Shown here piece by piece: positions 50,458-59,678 of a stretch of DNA of 64,000 bases. Position numbers and translations under genes: made by a program. The notes under the pieces are model-generated. The model had not been told where the DNA came from. It saw only the letters and a list, made by a program, of their open reading frames with translations, and ran no database searches. Each line of letters starts with the position of its first letter. The stretch's first letter is position 1. This stretch comes from an uncultured Gemmatimonadota bacterium (GTDB taxonomy: Bacteria > Gemmatimonadota > Gemmatimonadetes > Gemmatimonadales > Gemmatimonadaceae). Location: NCBI GenBank assembly GCA_902825965.1, contig CADEDA010000001.1, forward strand, positions 362,450 through 426,449, read 5' to 3'.

Positions 50458-52324
50458 TCCGCAGTTCGCGCGCGGCCTCACCGCCCCGCGTGCTCAGCGC
50501 CCTGACGGTGAACGTGGCCTCCTGGCCCGGTGTCACGCGCACGCGGGTGCTGACGACCTTCGTCTCGAAGCCGCCGAGGAAGAACTCCGGTGCGCGGCCG
50601 AGCACGCGTGCGGTGCTGCCGGCGGCGGCGCGGATGGTGACCGCGTCCGGACGCACGATCTTCACGCGCTTGGCCTGCTCAAGCGCCGTCGGGATGCGAC
50701 CGGCGTTGCGTACGGTGACCTTGATCTCGTGCGTCGCGGAGTCCGCCGACGGCTTGACCTTGGCGACCGCGACCTCGGCGATCTCGATACGGGGCAGGTC
50801 CATGGCCATCGCGAGGTTGAAGAGCGCCTGGTTCTTCGCCCACTTCTCGAGCACCTGCGGCGGGCCGTTCTGCGACCAGAACTTCGGGTCGGCGCCGCCC
50901 ACCTCGACCTCACCGAGGTCCGGGTGCTGCACCTTCGTCCACGCCTGATAGCCGCTGCCGCCGAAGTTCTCGTCGTTGTAGCGCAGCACCTCGTACTGGT
51001 CCCAGCGCCCGTCGCCGTTGTAGTCGCGCTCGCGCCCGCCGTTCCAGAGTTCGTCGCCGTACCAGATCTGCCCCATCTGGAAGTAGCCGAAGTCGGGGCC
51101 GTGCCCGAACAGCGGCTCGGGTTCGCCCTGCCCCGGCGGGGAGAAGCGCGTGGCATAGGTGCGGTAGACGTCGCCGGCCCAGGGATACCGCGTCTTGGAG
51201 AGTCCCACCGAGTCGTAGTACTGCAGCAACTTCAGGTCCGACGGGAACACGCACTCCCTCTCCTCGCAGGTGCTCGGCCCGCGCAGGTGCATCGGCACCT
51301 GCGTGTCCATCGAGTTGCTGACGCTGATGTTCGGGTGGCTCATCTGCCAGAGGAACACCGCACGCGTCTCGGGCTCCGAGAGCGGGTACTCGCCGGCACC
51401 GAACTGCGTGTAGCCGCGTCCGGTGGGCTCGGTCATCGGCCGCCAGTTGTACGGATAGTTGCGGTGCAGGTCGAGGCCGCCGACGCCATCCTCGTTGTAG
51501 CGTCCGTCCTTGTCGTTGTCGATGCCCTCGGGATACATCAGGTAGTCCCCGCGGCCGGCCCCCACCTGGCGCATCAGGCGTCCCTTGGGGTCGAGCGAGT
51601 CGATGACCGCATTGCCCTTCCCGGCGCCGACGAACTTGCGCATCTGCCGCACGTGGCCGTCACCGTCGAGGTCCTCGCCGGCGTCCTCGTCGAGCAGCCC
51701 GTCGCCATCGTTGTCCACCGGGCGCACCGAGGAACGGTTGGCCTGCGCGGTGAGCTTGTACATGTCCGCGCCGTCCGGATTGTTGTTCGGGCGCAGGTAG
51801 ATCGCCTTCTCGTCGAGCAGCCGCGTGATGGCCGCGTCCTTGCCGTAGTTCTCGACGAGATGCCAGGCGAGCCACAGCACGCTCTCGCTCGACGTGATCT
51901 CACCCGAGTGACGCCCGCCCTCGAAGAACGCCGCCGGCTTGTCGGTGTCCTTGCCGGTCTTCTTGTTGGTGAGCGTCAGCTGCCAGATCGGCTGTCCGCC
52001 GAAGGACGTGCCGACCTGATAGAGCTCCACGATCTCCGGCCGCTCCTTCGCCCAGCGCTGCATCCAGTAGTTCAGCTCGGCGGTGGTGTGATAGTGCTGG
52101 AAGTCCATCACGCCCCACTGCCGCGGCTGCATCTCCTTGTAGTGCGTGAGCGGGAACATCGAGTTCCCGTCGCGCGTGCCCGGGATCGTGAGCACGCGGC
52201 GCGTGGTATCGCGGGGCTGCTGCAGGACATCGACGCCCTGCGCGGCACCGCTGACGGCGCAGAGCGCGAGCGCGGCGAGGGAAGTGGCCAGGGACGCGGC
52301 CAGGGGGTTTCGCATGGGAGGCAT
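50447..52324 (-). CDS. Secreted M14 family zinc carboxypeptidase with Ca-binding-like inserts
   Basis: The protein is 625 residues from the ATG at 52324 (52315 is also possible), with a signal peptide ending near GAAQG. The first zinc ligands are H139-x2-E142 (GGRHSGE), then a substrate-binding R178 and NNPDG, HRNYPYNW near 287-294, SEPET near 316-320 and the C-terminal catalytic glutamate in DELW. The usual third zinc His (in an HT or HSY segment) is replaced by NSMDT at 337-341, so Asp340 may take its place. Two Asp-rich loops (DNDGDGLLDED, DNDKDGRYNED) look like calcium sites. It probably trims peptides outside the cell. Confidence 0.87.
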   Translation of the reverse strand: MPPMRNPLAASLATSLAALALCAVSGAAQGVDVLQQPRDTTRRVLTIPGTRDGNSMFPLTHYKEMQPRQWGVMDFQHYHTTAELNYWMQRWAKERPEIVELYQVGTSFGGQPIWQLTLTNKKTGKDTDKPAAFFEGGRHSGEITSSESVLWLAWHLVENYGKDAAITRLLDEKAIYLRPNNNPDGADMYKLTAQANRSSVRPVDNDGDGLLDEDAGEDLDGDGHVRQMRKFVGAGKGNAVIDSLDPKGRLMRQVGAGRGDYLMYPEGIDNDKDGRYNEDGVGGLDLHRNYPYNWRPMTEPTGRGYTQFGAGEYPLSEPETRAVFLWQMSHPNISVSNSMDTQVPMHLRGPSTCEERECVFPSDLKLLQYYDSVGLSKTRYPWAGDVYRTYATRFSPPGQGEPEPLFGHGPDFGYFQMGQIWYGDELWNGGRERDYNGDGRWDQYEVLRYNDENFGGSGYQAWTKVQHPDLGEVEVGGADPKFWSQNGPPQVLEKWAKNQALFNLAMAMDLPRIEIAEVAVAKVKPSADSATHEIKVTVRNAGRIPTALEQAKRVKIVRPDAVTIRAAAGSTARVLGRAPEFFLGGFETKVVSTRVRVTPGQEATFTVRALSTRGGEAARELRITP

Positions 52325-52332
52325 GTGGGGAC

Positions 52333-52737
52333 TCAGGGAGAGGGGGACTTCGGGGCGATGCGGGCAGCGAGCCACCCCATCATGGGAATGCCGAGGACGG
52401 CGAAGCCGACCACCCAGGGCGGATGCGGGAATCGGATGATGTTGTTCATCGTCCAGGCGAAGAAGATGCCGGCGATGATCCACGCGTAGTAGTCGGGGCG
52501 CGCGGGGGCGACGCGACTGGCGATCACGCCACCGATCAACGTCGCCGCGAACCAGCCCGCGAGCGTCACGAGCCAGGCGTTCGGCGGCATCCGTTCGATG
52601 TGCGCCGCGACCTGCGCGAGGTCCATCGGATCCATGCCGGGCGGAGCCGGATGGAACGCGCCGGCCAGCAGCCCGGTGACGCTCACCAGGGTGACCGCGA
52701 ACAGCATCCCCGACATCACCGCGAAGAAGGCGCGCAT
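52333..52737 (-). CDS. Small integral membrane protein
   Basis: The protein is 134 residues. Its ATG at 52737 shares one base with the methyltransferase stop (TGATG). Four hydrophobic segments are visible: FFAVMSGMLFAVTLVSVTGLLAG, WLVTLAGWFAATLIGGVIA, YYAWIIAGIFFAWTMN and VVGFAVLGIPMMGWLAA. A short Pro/Met-rich loop follows the first. No named family recognised. It lies between an M14 peptidase and a methyltransferase and has no evident link to either. Confidence 0.7.
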   Translation of the reverse strand: MRAFFAVMSGMLFAVTLVSVTGLLAGAFHPAPPGMDPMDLAQVAAHIERMPPNAWLVTLAGWFAATLIGGVIASRVAPARPDYYAWIIAGIFFAWTMNNIIRFPHPPWVVGFAVLGIPMMGWLAARIAPKSPSP

Positions 52738-53498
52738 CAGCGTGTCACCGAACGCCAGACGGCGCCCAGTGCCTGACGGAGCGTCGGCGTCTCGAGCCGC
52801 GTGGTGAGCCGCACGCGTTCGGCGAGCAGGTATCGCATCTTCTCCTCGAAGGCATCGGGATGCACGAGGTCCCGTGGTTGTGGGGCCGGCGGAACCGCCG
52901 CCAGCGCGGCGTGCGCCGCGGTGCCGCGCTTGGCGAAGAGCAGGAGATTCTGACGGTACCACCAGGCCACGCGCGTGTCGTCCCAGATCGCGGGCCGCAG
53001 GAGGTCGAACGCATCGAAACCCTGCGCATCGAAGCGCGCCGACCAACGCGACGCGCGCTCCTCGTTGACGTGCTCGGTGCCGCCCTGGAACGGCACCGCC
53101 GCGCTGAACAGCACGGCGTCCGCCGCCGCACACAGGGCCGCCACGAACGGCTCCGCACGCGCCACCGGCAGGTGCTCGGCGACCTCGACCGACAGGCAGA
53201 GGTCATGCCGCGACGCCACGTGGAAGTCCGCGGCCAGGTCGGTCGGATGGAAGGCGATGCGCGGATCACGCAGGGCCGCGCGGTCCACCCACGCGCCGTC
53301 CAGCCCGGTGAGCGTGGTCGCGCCCAGTGCGCCGGCGGCCGCGAGCCAGGCCCCGTGCCCGCAGCCGACGTCCACCACCTGCGCGGGACGCAGCCAGCCG
53401 AACACCCGCGGCAGCACCGCCGCCGCCGACCGCGCGGACCCTTCGACTTGGTCGGCGTAGAATCCCGCGTCGTAGCGCTCGGTGTGGGGCGTCGGCAT
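52737..53498 (-). CDS. Class I SAM-dependent methyltransferase
   Basis: The protein is 253 residues from the ATG at 53498. Motif I is VVDVGCGHGAW at about 41-51 and the acidic residue of motif II follows in LTGLDGAW. Later come FHPTDLAAD, LCLSVEVAEHLP and a FSAAVPFQGGTEHVNE segment, as in Methyltransf_23/UbiG-like enzymes that act on small molecules or glycan precursors. A C-terminal helical tail of about 60 residues is not part of the core. The substrate is unknown. Confidence 0.87.
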   Translation of the reverse strand: MPTPHTERYDAGFYADQVEGSARSAAAVLPRVFGWLRPAQVVDVGCGHGAWLAAAGALGATTLTGLDGAWVDRAALRDPRIAFHPTDLAADFHVASRHDLCLSVEVAEHLPVARAEPFVAALCAAADAVLFSAAVPFQGGTEHVNEERASRWSARFDAQGFDAFDLLRPAIWDDTRVAWWYRQNLLLFAKRGTAAHAALAAVPPAPQPRDLVHPDAFEEKMRYLLAERVRLTTRLETPTLRQALGAVWRSVTR

Positions 53499-53599
53499 CC
53501 CGGGAATCTCTCCCCGCCGCGGGACAATGGCGAGGGCGTGTCGGCAGCGGCAACTTTCTGACGCCATTCCCGTGGTCGAACCCCCTTCGGAGTCCCGCC

Positions 53600-54838
53600 G
53601 TGCAAGATGGGAAGCCGCCCGTCCGGGCGAGCACCGCCACCGAGGCCGAGCAGCTCGCCTCGCAGATCGTGAAGCTCGGACCCGCCGAGGCCGCCGACGC
53701 ACTCGAGGACCACGACGACTCCGTGGTGGTCGAGGCGCTGCAGCGCATCAACCCCGCCGTCGCCAGCGACATCATCCCCGAGATCGAGCCGGAGCGCCGG
53801 TCCTCGCTGTTCGCGTCGGCGCCGCACGCCGTCACGCAGCAGTGGTCGCTCAACCTCACGTTCGACGACGAGACGATCGGGCGGCTGATGGAGGCCACCC
53901 CGGCGACGTTCCGTCCGCACGAGACGGTGCGCCAGGCGACCCAGCGGGTGCGCGAGTTCACCAAGCGCGCACTGCTGACCTACCTCTATGTCGTGGACGA
54001 CGCGGGCCGGCTGATCGGCGTCGCGACGATGCGGGACCTGGTCATCGCCGAGGACGAGGATGCGCGGCTCGACTCGCTGATGCTCCGCGACGTGTTCTCG
54101 TTGGCGCCGACGCTGGCGCTCGACGAGGCCATGAAGCTGGTGGTCCACCGGCACTATCCCGTGTACCCGGTGTGCACGCAGGACGGGCGCCTCATCGGGC
54201 AGGTCCGCGGCAGTGCGATGTTCGAGGAACAGGCGTTCGAGATCAGTGCACAGCCGGGACGCATGGTCGGTGTCGCGGAGGAGGAGCGGCTGCTCACGCC
54301 CTGGGGACGCTCGCTGCGTTTCCGGCACCCCTGGCTCCAGCTCAACCTGCTGACGGCGTTCATCGCCGCCGCGGTGGTGGGGGTCTTCCAGGCAACGCTC
54401 GACCAGATGGTGATCCTCGCCCTCTTCCTCCCGGTGCTCGCGGGTCAGTCGGGCAACACGGGCTGCCAGGCGCTCGCAGTCACGCTGCGGGGACTCACCC
54501 TCGGTGAGCTCCGGCCGGGCATGGAGCGCGCGCTGGTCGCCAAGGAGGCCCTGCTCGGCCTGATGAACGGCATGTTCGTGGGGCTCACCGCCGGCGCCGG
54601 GATGTACGTGGTGGCGCGTGCACAGGGGAACGCGAACCCGCTGGCGCTCTCGGGCATCGTTGCGCTGGCGATGACGGGAAGCTGCGTGGTGAGCGGCATT
54701 TCGGGGGCGCTGATCCCGCTCACGTTGCGGCGCGTCGGGGCGGACCCCGCCACCGCGTCGAGCATCTTCCTCACCACCGCCACGGACGTGGCGAGCATGG
54801 GGTTGTTCCTCGGACTCGCGACACTGCTGCTGACCTGA
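53600..54838 (+). CDS. mgtE: MgtE-like magnesium transporter with CBS pair
   Basis: The protein is 412 residues from the GTG at 53600, with GGAG eight bases upstream. A shortened N-domain of about 75 residues is followed by two CBS domains (about 90-215) that sense Mg2+ or adenosine nucleotides, then five membrane segments. The pore region has AGQSGNTGCQALAV and the C-terminal TTATDVASMGLFLGLA with the conserved Asp lining the pore. MgtE proteins are usually about 450 residues; this one has fewer helical repeats at the N-terminus. An AACTTT hexamer at 53552 may be its -10 element. Confidence 0.9.
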   Translation: MQDGKPPVRASTATEAEQLASQIVKLGPAEAADALEDHDDSVVVEALQRINPAVASDIIPEIEPERRSSLFASAPHAVTQQWSLNLTFDDETIGRLMEATPATFRPHETVRQATQRVREFTKRALLTYLYVVDDAGRLIGVATMRDLVIAEDEDARLDSLMLRDVFSLAPTLALDEAMKLVVHRHYPVYPVCTQDGRLIGQVRGSAMFEEQAFEISAQPGRMVGVAEEERLLTPWGRSLRFRHPWLQLNLLTAFIAAAVVGVFQATLDQMVILALFLPVLAGQSGNTGCQALAVTLRGLTLGELRPGMERALVAKEALLGLMNGMFVGLTAGAGMYVVARAQGNANPLALSGIVALAMTGSCVVSGISGALIPLTLRRVGADPATASSIFLTTATDVASMGLFLGLATLLLT

Positions 54839-54856
54839 ACCGCGAGGCCGCCGCGA

Positions 54857-56032
54857 TCAGCGGGTGGACGGCGGCACGGGCGGCTTGGCGGCACGCAGTT
54901 CGAGCCGCATCTTCAGCGCCTTCGCCAGCGGATCGTTCGCTGACGAGAGGGCAACGAACCGCTCGTAGTGACGCGTGGCTTCGTCCGCGTTCCCCTGCCG
55001 CTCGCGCGCACGCCCCAGCGCGAGGTGCGGCTGCGCCCAATGCGGCTCCAGCTCCGTCGCGCGCAGCAACTGCTCCACCGCCCCCTCGTAGCGCTGGAGG
55101 TCTTCGAGCAGCTGCCCGTACTGGAATCGCAGCACTCCGTCGTTGGGGGCGAGCTCTACCGCGAGCCCGTATTCCGTGGCCGCCTGCGGCAGGTTGCGCT
55201 CGGCCCGCGACAAGGCACCGAGCGCGGCATTGCCGTACGCGAATGCGGCGTTCTCCAGCTGCGCCTCCTCGAACGCGGTCCGCGCGCCCTGGAGATCGCC
55301 CTGCTGCGCCAGGATCAGACCGATCATGTAGAGCAGGAAGTGCTTGGAGCGGTACAGCACGACGGTCTCGCGCGCATCCTGCGCGCGGAGGGCGCCGAGG
55401 ATCATGCGCAGGTCGCTCAGCGCGAGCGGCAGCTGATCGGCCGCCACGTACGCCAGCGCCCGGTCGAACCGACGCCAGAGCGCCTTTGGGCCCTCACGCG
55501 CGATGGTTGCGCTGTGCATATCGATTGCGCGCTTCAAGTCGCCACTGGAGTACGCGATCCAGGCGCGAGTGTCGCGACTGTCGCTGAACCGACCCGGCAG
55601 GCGGTCGAAGATCAGGATCTCGAGCCCGCGATGCACGAACGGATTGCGGATGAGGGCCAGCGAGCGCATCGAATCCGCCGCCATGACGTCGGCTCGTCTG
55701 AGCACCGATTCCTCCCCCCGGAAGTACCCGGTGATGACATCGTCGGTGCTCTGCATGAAGAAGGCGGCGTACTGCGCAAAGAGCGGCTCGGCGCGCGAGG
55801 GGTCGATCTTCGAGGACCAGTAGAATGCGTCACCGGCCTCCGAGGGCGCGGGCAGGATGAGCTTGACGCCGAGGTCGAAGTAGGGTTCCCAGGACCGTGG
55901 ATCGCTGCGCGCGGGGAGCCGAGGACGCGCGGGTTCCTCCCGTGCCTGCGCCTGGGCGAGCGTCGGAAGCGCCAGGACCGCCGCGAATCCCAGCAGCAGC
56001 GACGTCGTCGTCCGTCGGGAGCCAACGTTCAT
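54857..56032 (-). CDS. TPR-repeat secreted protein
   Basis: The protein is 391 residues with a signal peptide ending AQAQ (about residue 29). The first half (about 45-170) is mixed. From about 175 it shows helical repeats of tetratricopeptide type (AIDMHSATIAREGPKALW, GDLQGARTAFEEAQLENAA, AEYGLAVELAPNDGVLRF, EGAVEQLLRATELEPHWAQ, DEATRHYERFVAL), roughly five units, suited to protein-protein contacts in the periplasm. The ATG overlaps the sugar-dehydrogenase stop as ATGA. Its partner is unknown. Confidence 0.82.
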   Translation of the reverse strand: MNVGSRRTTTSLLLGFAAVLALPTLAQAQAREEPARPRLPARSDPRSWEPYFDLGVKLILPAPSEAGDAFYWSSKIDPSRAEPLFAQYAAFFMQSTDDVITGYFRGEESVLRRADVMAADSMRSLALIRNPFVHRGLEILIFDRLPGRFSDSRDTRAWIAYSSGDLKRAIDMHSATIAREGPKALWRRFDRALAYVAADQLPLALSDLRMILGALRAQDARETVVLYRSKHFLLYMIGLILAQQGDLQGARTAFEEAQLENAAFAYGNAALGALSRAERNLPQAATEYGLAVELAPNDGVLRFQYGQLLEDLQRYEGAVEQLLRATELEPHWAQPHLALGRARERQGNADEATRHYERFVALSSANDPLAKALKMRLELRAAKPPVPPSTR

Positions 56033-57213
56033 TTTGCGATGGCGCGCACCCGCAGGATGCGGCCCCTCGGATTGTCAGTGATCAGGTAGACGAAGCCATC
56101 CGGACCGTTGACGACGTCCCGGATGCGCTCGCGCAACTCGCCCAGGTAACGTTCCTCCAGCACCACGCGGCCGTCCCGGAGTTCCAACCGCACCAGGGCG
56201 CCCGCCAATGATCCGACGAGCAGGCTCCCCTTCCATCCGGGGATCGAGTCGCCCGAATAGAACGTCATGCCCGACGGCGCGATCACCGGGTCCCAATAGT
56301 ACACCGGCTGCTCCATGCCGTCCTTGGCCACGCCGTCGCCGATACGTGCCCCCGAATAGTCGCGACCGTACGTGATCTCCGGCCAGCCGTAGTTCTTGCC
56401 GGCCTCGGGATGATTGAGTTCATCGCCGCCGCGTGCGCCGTGTTCTACCGTCCACAGCTGGCCCGACGCGGGATGTCGCGTCGCCGCCTGCACATTGCGA
56501 TGCCCGTATGACCAGATCTCGGGCTGCGCGTTCCCGCGCCCGACGAACGGGTTGTCCGCCGGCGCGCGCCCCTCCCGATCGATCCGCGCCAGCTTGCCCA
56601 TGCCCTGCGTGAGGTCCTGCGCGCGGTCGCGGTAGTTCATCCGGTCGCCCTGCGTCACGAACAGGGTGCCGTCCGTCGCCCATACGAGCCGCGACCCGTA
56701 GTGTCCACCGCCCTTCACCTTGGGCTGCTGCCGGTAGATGATGCGCACCTGCTCGAGCATCGAGTCCGTGAGCACGCCGCGCATCACCGCGGTGCCCGCG
56801 AGCTCGCCCTCCGGCTCGGCGTACGACAGGAAGATCTCGCGCGTCCGGTCGAAGTCCGGCGCGAGGGCCACGTCAAGCAGGCCCCCCTGCCCCTCCGCGT
56901 GGATCGGCATGAGCCCGCCCAGCGGCGGCGAGACGACGCCGTCCGGCGTCACGATCCGCAGGCGTCCCGGCTTCTCCGTCACGAGCATGCGGCCATCCGG
57001 CAGGAACTCGAGTGCCCACGGGAACTCCAGGCCCTCGGCCACAACCTCGACGCGCACCACGTCCTCGCGCGGCTCCGGTTGCGGCGACGCATCGGCGCCC
57101 CCGGGGACCGGTCCGTCCGCGCCGCGCGCACAGGCCGCGAGTGCGGCCAGCACGCCCAGTTGCCACGCCCGACGCGCGGCGAGACGCACGACAGTCTGCG
57201 CAGAGGTTCGCAT
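56029..57213 (-). CDS. PQQ-dependent sugar dehydrogenase-like lipoprotein
   Basis: The protein is 394 residues. A lipobox (LAALAAC) marks it as a lipoprotein. The six-bladed propeller has EFPWALEFLPDGRMLVTEKPG, GQGGLLDVALAPDF, GGHYGSRLVW with the catalytic His, WSYGHRNVQAATRH, WTVEHGARGGDELN and YDWD-like blocks, matching soluble-type PQQ sugar (aldose) dehydrogenases. These oxidise sugars in the periplasm, passing electrons to an acceptor. PQQ-synthesis genes are not present here. Start ATG at 57213; a TAGACT-like hexamer occurs just upstream. Confidence 0.9.
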   Translation of the reverse strand: MRTSAQTVVRLAARRAWQLGVLAALAACARGADGPVPGGADASPQPEPREDVVRVEVVAEGLEFPWALEFLPDGRMLVTEKPGRLRIVTPDGVVSPPLGGLMPIHAEGQGGLLDVALAPDFDRTREIFLSYAEPEGELAGTAVMRGVLTDSMLEQVRIIYRQQPKVKGGGHYGSRLVWATDGTLFVTQGDRMNYRDRAQDLTQGMGKLARIDREGRAPADNPFVGRGNAQPEIWSYGHRNVQAATRHPASGQLWTVEHGARGGDELNHPEAGKNYGWPEITYGRDYSGARIGDGVAKDGMEQPVYYWDPVIAPSGMTFYSGDSIPGWKGSLLVGSLAGALVRLELRDGRVVLEERYLGELRERIRDVVNGPDGFVYLITDNPRGRILRVRAIAK

Positions 57214-57295
57214 AAGGGGTTCGAGCTAGTCTATCCGATGCGCGCGACCGCGCCAGTGCTTGCCGTCACAGCGGGGCTCCGGCAAACTCTTGCGC

Positions 57296-59020
57296 ATGCG
57301 AGCCATCCTCGATACCGCGCGACGCGGTCGCCGCAGCACCGCAGCCGCGACGGCATGCGTCGCCGGCGTCGCCATCACCTGCGTCGTCCTGCTCAGCGCC
57401 TGCGAACGGACCGCACCGGCGGACTGGGTGCTGCAGCATGCACGCATCTGGACCGGCGACTCCACGCAGGAGTACGTCTCCGCGATGGCGATCCGCGACG
57501 GGCGGATCCTTGCGATCGGCAGCGACGACGCCATACAAGCCTACGTCGGTGCGGACACCCGCGTGGACGACCTCGGCGGCCGCTTCGTCATGCCCGGGTT
57601 CCACGACGCGCACTGGCACCTGCCCGCGCGCCGCTCGGCCGACCTCGTGGGCGCGAAGGATCCCGCCGAACTCGTCGCGCGCCTGCAGGCGTTCGCGGCG
57701 ACGCTGCCGGCGGACGCGTGGGTGACCGGGCGCGGTTGGACGCCGGACATGTTCCCACGGAACACCGCCCACCGCCGCTACCTCGACGCCGCCTTCGCCG
57801 ACCGTGCGGTGCTGCTCACCGACCGCGACGGACACCAGACGCTGGCCAACACGCGCGCCCTCGCCCTCGCGGGGGTCAGCGCCGAGACGCGCGAACCCGC
57901 CGGCGGGGCGATCATCCGCGACGCCGGTGGCGCGCCGACCGGACTGCTGCAGGAGACCGCGGCGGGACTCGTCACCCGATTCCTGCCCTCGCCGTCGTCC
58001 GACGAGATCTACGCCTCGCTGCGGCATGAGATGCACCGAGCGGCCGAGCGTGGCCTGACGGCGCTGCAGATCGCCAACGGCCAGGCACCGGCCGCGCGCA
58101 ACGCCGTGCTGCGCGCGCTGCAGGAGGACTCCCTCCTGGTGCGCTTGCGGATCGCGGTGCCGTTCGAACCCGCGGTGAGCGACTCCGCCCTGCGCAGCTA
58201 CGTCGCCCTGCGCGACGAGCACCGCGGGCCGCTGCTCCGCTATGGCATCGCCAAGGGCATGCTCGACGGCACGGTGGACGCCGGGACCGCCGCGATGCTC
58301 GAGCCCTTCGCCATCGGCGGCGGGACCGGGTTGCCGCGCTTCACCGACGCGGAGTTGCGCGCGACGCTCGCGCGCTACGACTCGGCCGGCCTCCAGGTGG
58401 AGTTGCATGCCATCGGCGACCGCGCGATCCGCATGGCGCTCGACGCCGTGGCGGCCGCGGCGGGACCGCGCGACCGGCGGCATCGGATCGAGCACCTCGA
58501 GGTCCCGCATCCCGATGACCTGCCGCGGTTCCGCGCGCTCGGCGTGATCGCGAGCACGCAGGCGATCTTCGCCACGCCCGACGCGACCACGCTGGAGAAC
58601 TACGCGCCGCTGCTCGGACCCACACGCGCCATGCGGGCGATGCCCTTCCGGTCACTCGAGGCTGCGGGCGCGATGCAGGCGTTCGGCAGCGACTATCCGG
58701 TGTTCCCGATGGACCCGCTGCTCGGCCTGCATGTCGCGACAACGCGCACCACCGCGACCGGCACGCCTGCCGGTGGCTGGAATCCGGCCGAGCGGATCGC
58801 CGCGCGCTCCGCGCTCCGGCACTACACGTTCGGGGCCGCGTACGCGGCGTTCCGCGAGGACGAACTCGGCACGCTGGTGCCGGGTCGCTACGCGGACTTC
58901 GTCGTCCTCAGCGAGGACCTGCTGGCGGGCGATGCGCAGGTCTTCCTGCGCGCCCGCGTCGAGCGCACCGTCATGGGCGGGCGCGAGACGTACCGCTCCA
59001 CGCGTGCATCCCCACCGTGA
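57296..59020 (+). CDS. YtcJ-like metal-dependent amidohydrolase, lipoprotein
   Basis: The protein is 574 residues from the ATG at 57296. A lipobox (VVLLSAC) anchors it in the envelope. The metal motif is FHDAHWHLP near 99-107; further conserved pieces are DGHQTLANTRAL, GMLDGTVDAGTAAM, HAIGDRAIRMALDA, HRIEHLEV and GSDYPVFPMDPLLG. These match the YtcJ/AepA branch of the amidohydrolase superfamily, whose substrates are mostly unknown. The last 50 bases overlap the opposite-strand lipid A deacylase gene. A TAGTCT hexamer at 57228 may be the promoter for this or the divergent gene. Confidence 0.9.
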   Translation: MRAILDTARRGRRSTAAATACVAGVAITCVVLLSACERTAPADWVLQHARIWTGDSTQEYVSAMAIRDGRILAIGSDDAIQAYVGADTRVDDLGGRFVMPGFHDAHWHLPARRSADLVGAKDPAELVARLQAFAATLPADAWVTGRGWTPDMFPRNTAHRRYLDAAFADRAVLLTDRDGHQTLANTRALALAGVSAETREPAGGAIIRDAGGAPTGLLQETAAGLVTRFLPSPSSDEIYASLRHEMHRAAERGLTALQIANGQAPAARNAVLRALQEDSLLVRLRIAVPFEPAVSDSALRSYVALRDEHRGPLLRYGIAKGMLDGTVDAGTAAMLEPFAIGGGTGLPRFTDAELRATLARYDSAGLQVELHAIGDRAIRMALDAVAAAAGPRDRRHRIEHLEVPHPDDLPRFRALGVIASTQAIFATPDATTLENYAPLLGPTRAMRAMPFRSLEAAGAMQAFGSDYPVFPMDPLLGLHVATTRTTATGTPAGGWNPAERIAARSALRHYTFGAAYAAFREDELGTLVPGRYADFVVLSEDLLAGDAQVFLRARVERTVMGGRETYRSTRASPP

Positions 59021-59678
59021 GCAGGTGTGACGCGAGGCCGGGGTTCTCGCCCGCCGTGCCGGCGTTGGAGATGTGATGGAAGCGGTAGGCGAGCGTGACG
59101 CCGTGTCCGCCCGCCGTGCCGAGACGCAGCCCCAGTTCCGCGGACGCCGTGAAGTTGAAGTTCGATGCCTTGGTGGTGGGCACGCGCTCGGTGAACCAGA
59201 TGCCGCCGCCGGTCACCGAGACGAACGGGGAGACGGCGCGCGCCGTGGCGAAGCGCCGCGTGATGACGAGCGGCGAGCCCCCGATCCCGGTGGGCGCGCT
59301 CGAGTTGGTGAGGCGGCCGTACTCGGGCGAGTTGGGCGTCTGCGTGCACAGTTGCCGCGGCGGACAGGGGAAGCCCGTGCCGCGCAGGCTGAGCAGTGGT
59401 TTGGACATCCGCGCGAAGGGGACGATCTCCATGCCCCACTCCCAGTGCGGCGCCTCCGGCGCCTGCGACCGGATGCGGCGATTGAACCGCAGGGCCACCT
59501 GCGCGAACGCCATGTTCGGCGTCTCCCCGAGGATGCCGAGCTGCGGGGAGTTGCGCCCGATGCCGCCCCAGGCCTCGACACTCGCCGCGTGGCTGCCGTC
59601 CTGCGCCGTCGACGCGGCGATGGGGGCGCAGCAGAGCATGACCGCGGCAAGGCCGCGGCCGACGTACCGATGGATCAC
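58971..59678 (-). CDS. PagL-like lipid A 3-O-deacylase (acyloxyacyl hydrolase family)
   Basis: The protein is 235 residues. The GTG at 59678 overlaps the upstream transporter stop as GTGA. A signal peptide ending STAQ leads to a small beta-barrel with the motif HHISNAGTAG (201-210), whose H-x-S pair matches the catalytic His/Ser of PagL. The glutamate is not where I expect it; E211 lies nearer than in Pseudomonas PagL. The enzyme would trim the 3-linked acyl chain of lipid A at the outer membrane. The 3' end overlaps the amidohydrolase gene by 50 bases. Confidence 0.82.
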   Translation of the reverse strand: MIHRYVGRGLAAVMLCCAPIAASTAQDGSHAASVEAWGGIGRNSPQLGILGETPNMAFAQVALRFNRRIRSQAPEAPHWEWGMEIVPFARMSKPLLSLRGTGFPCPPRQLCTQTPNSPEYGRLTNSSAPTGIGGSPLVITRRFATARAVSPFVSVTGGGIWFTERVPTTKASNFNFTASAELGLRLGTAGGHGVTLAYRFHHISNAGTAGENPGLASHLLTVGMHAWSGTSRARP

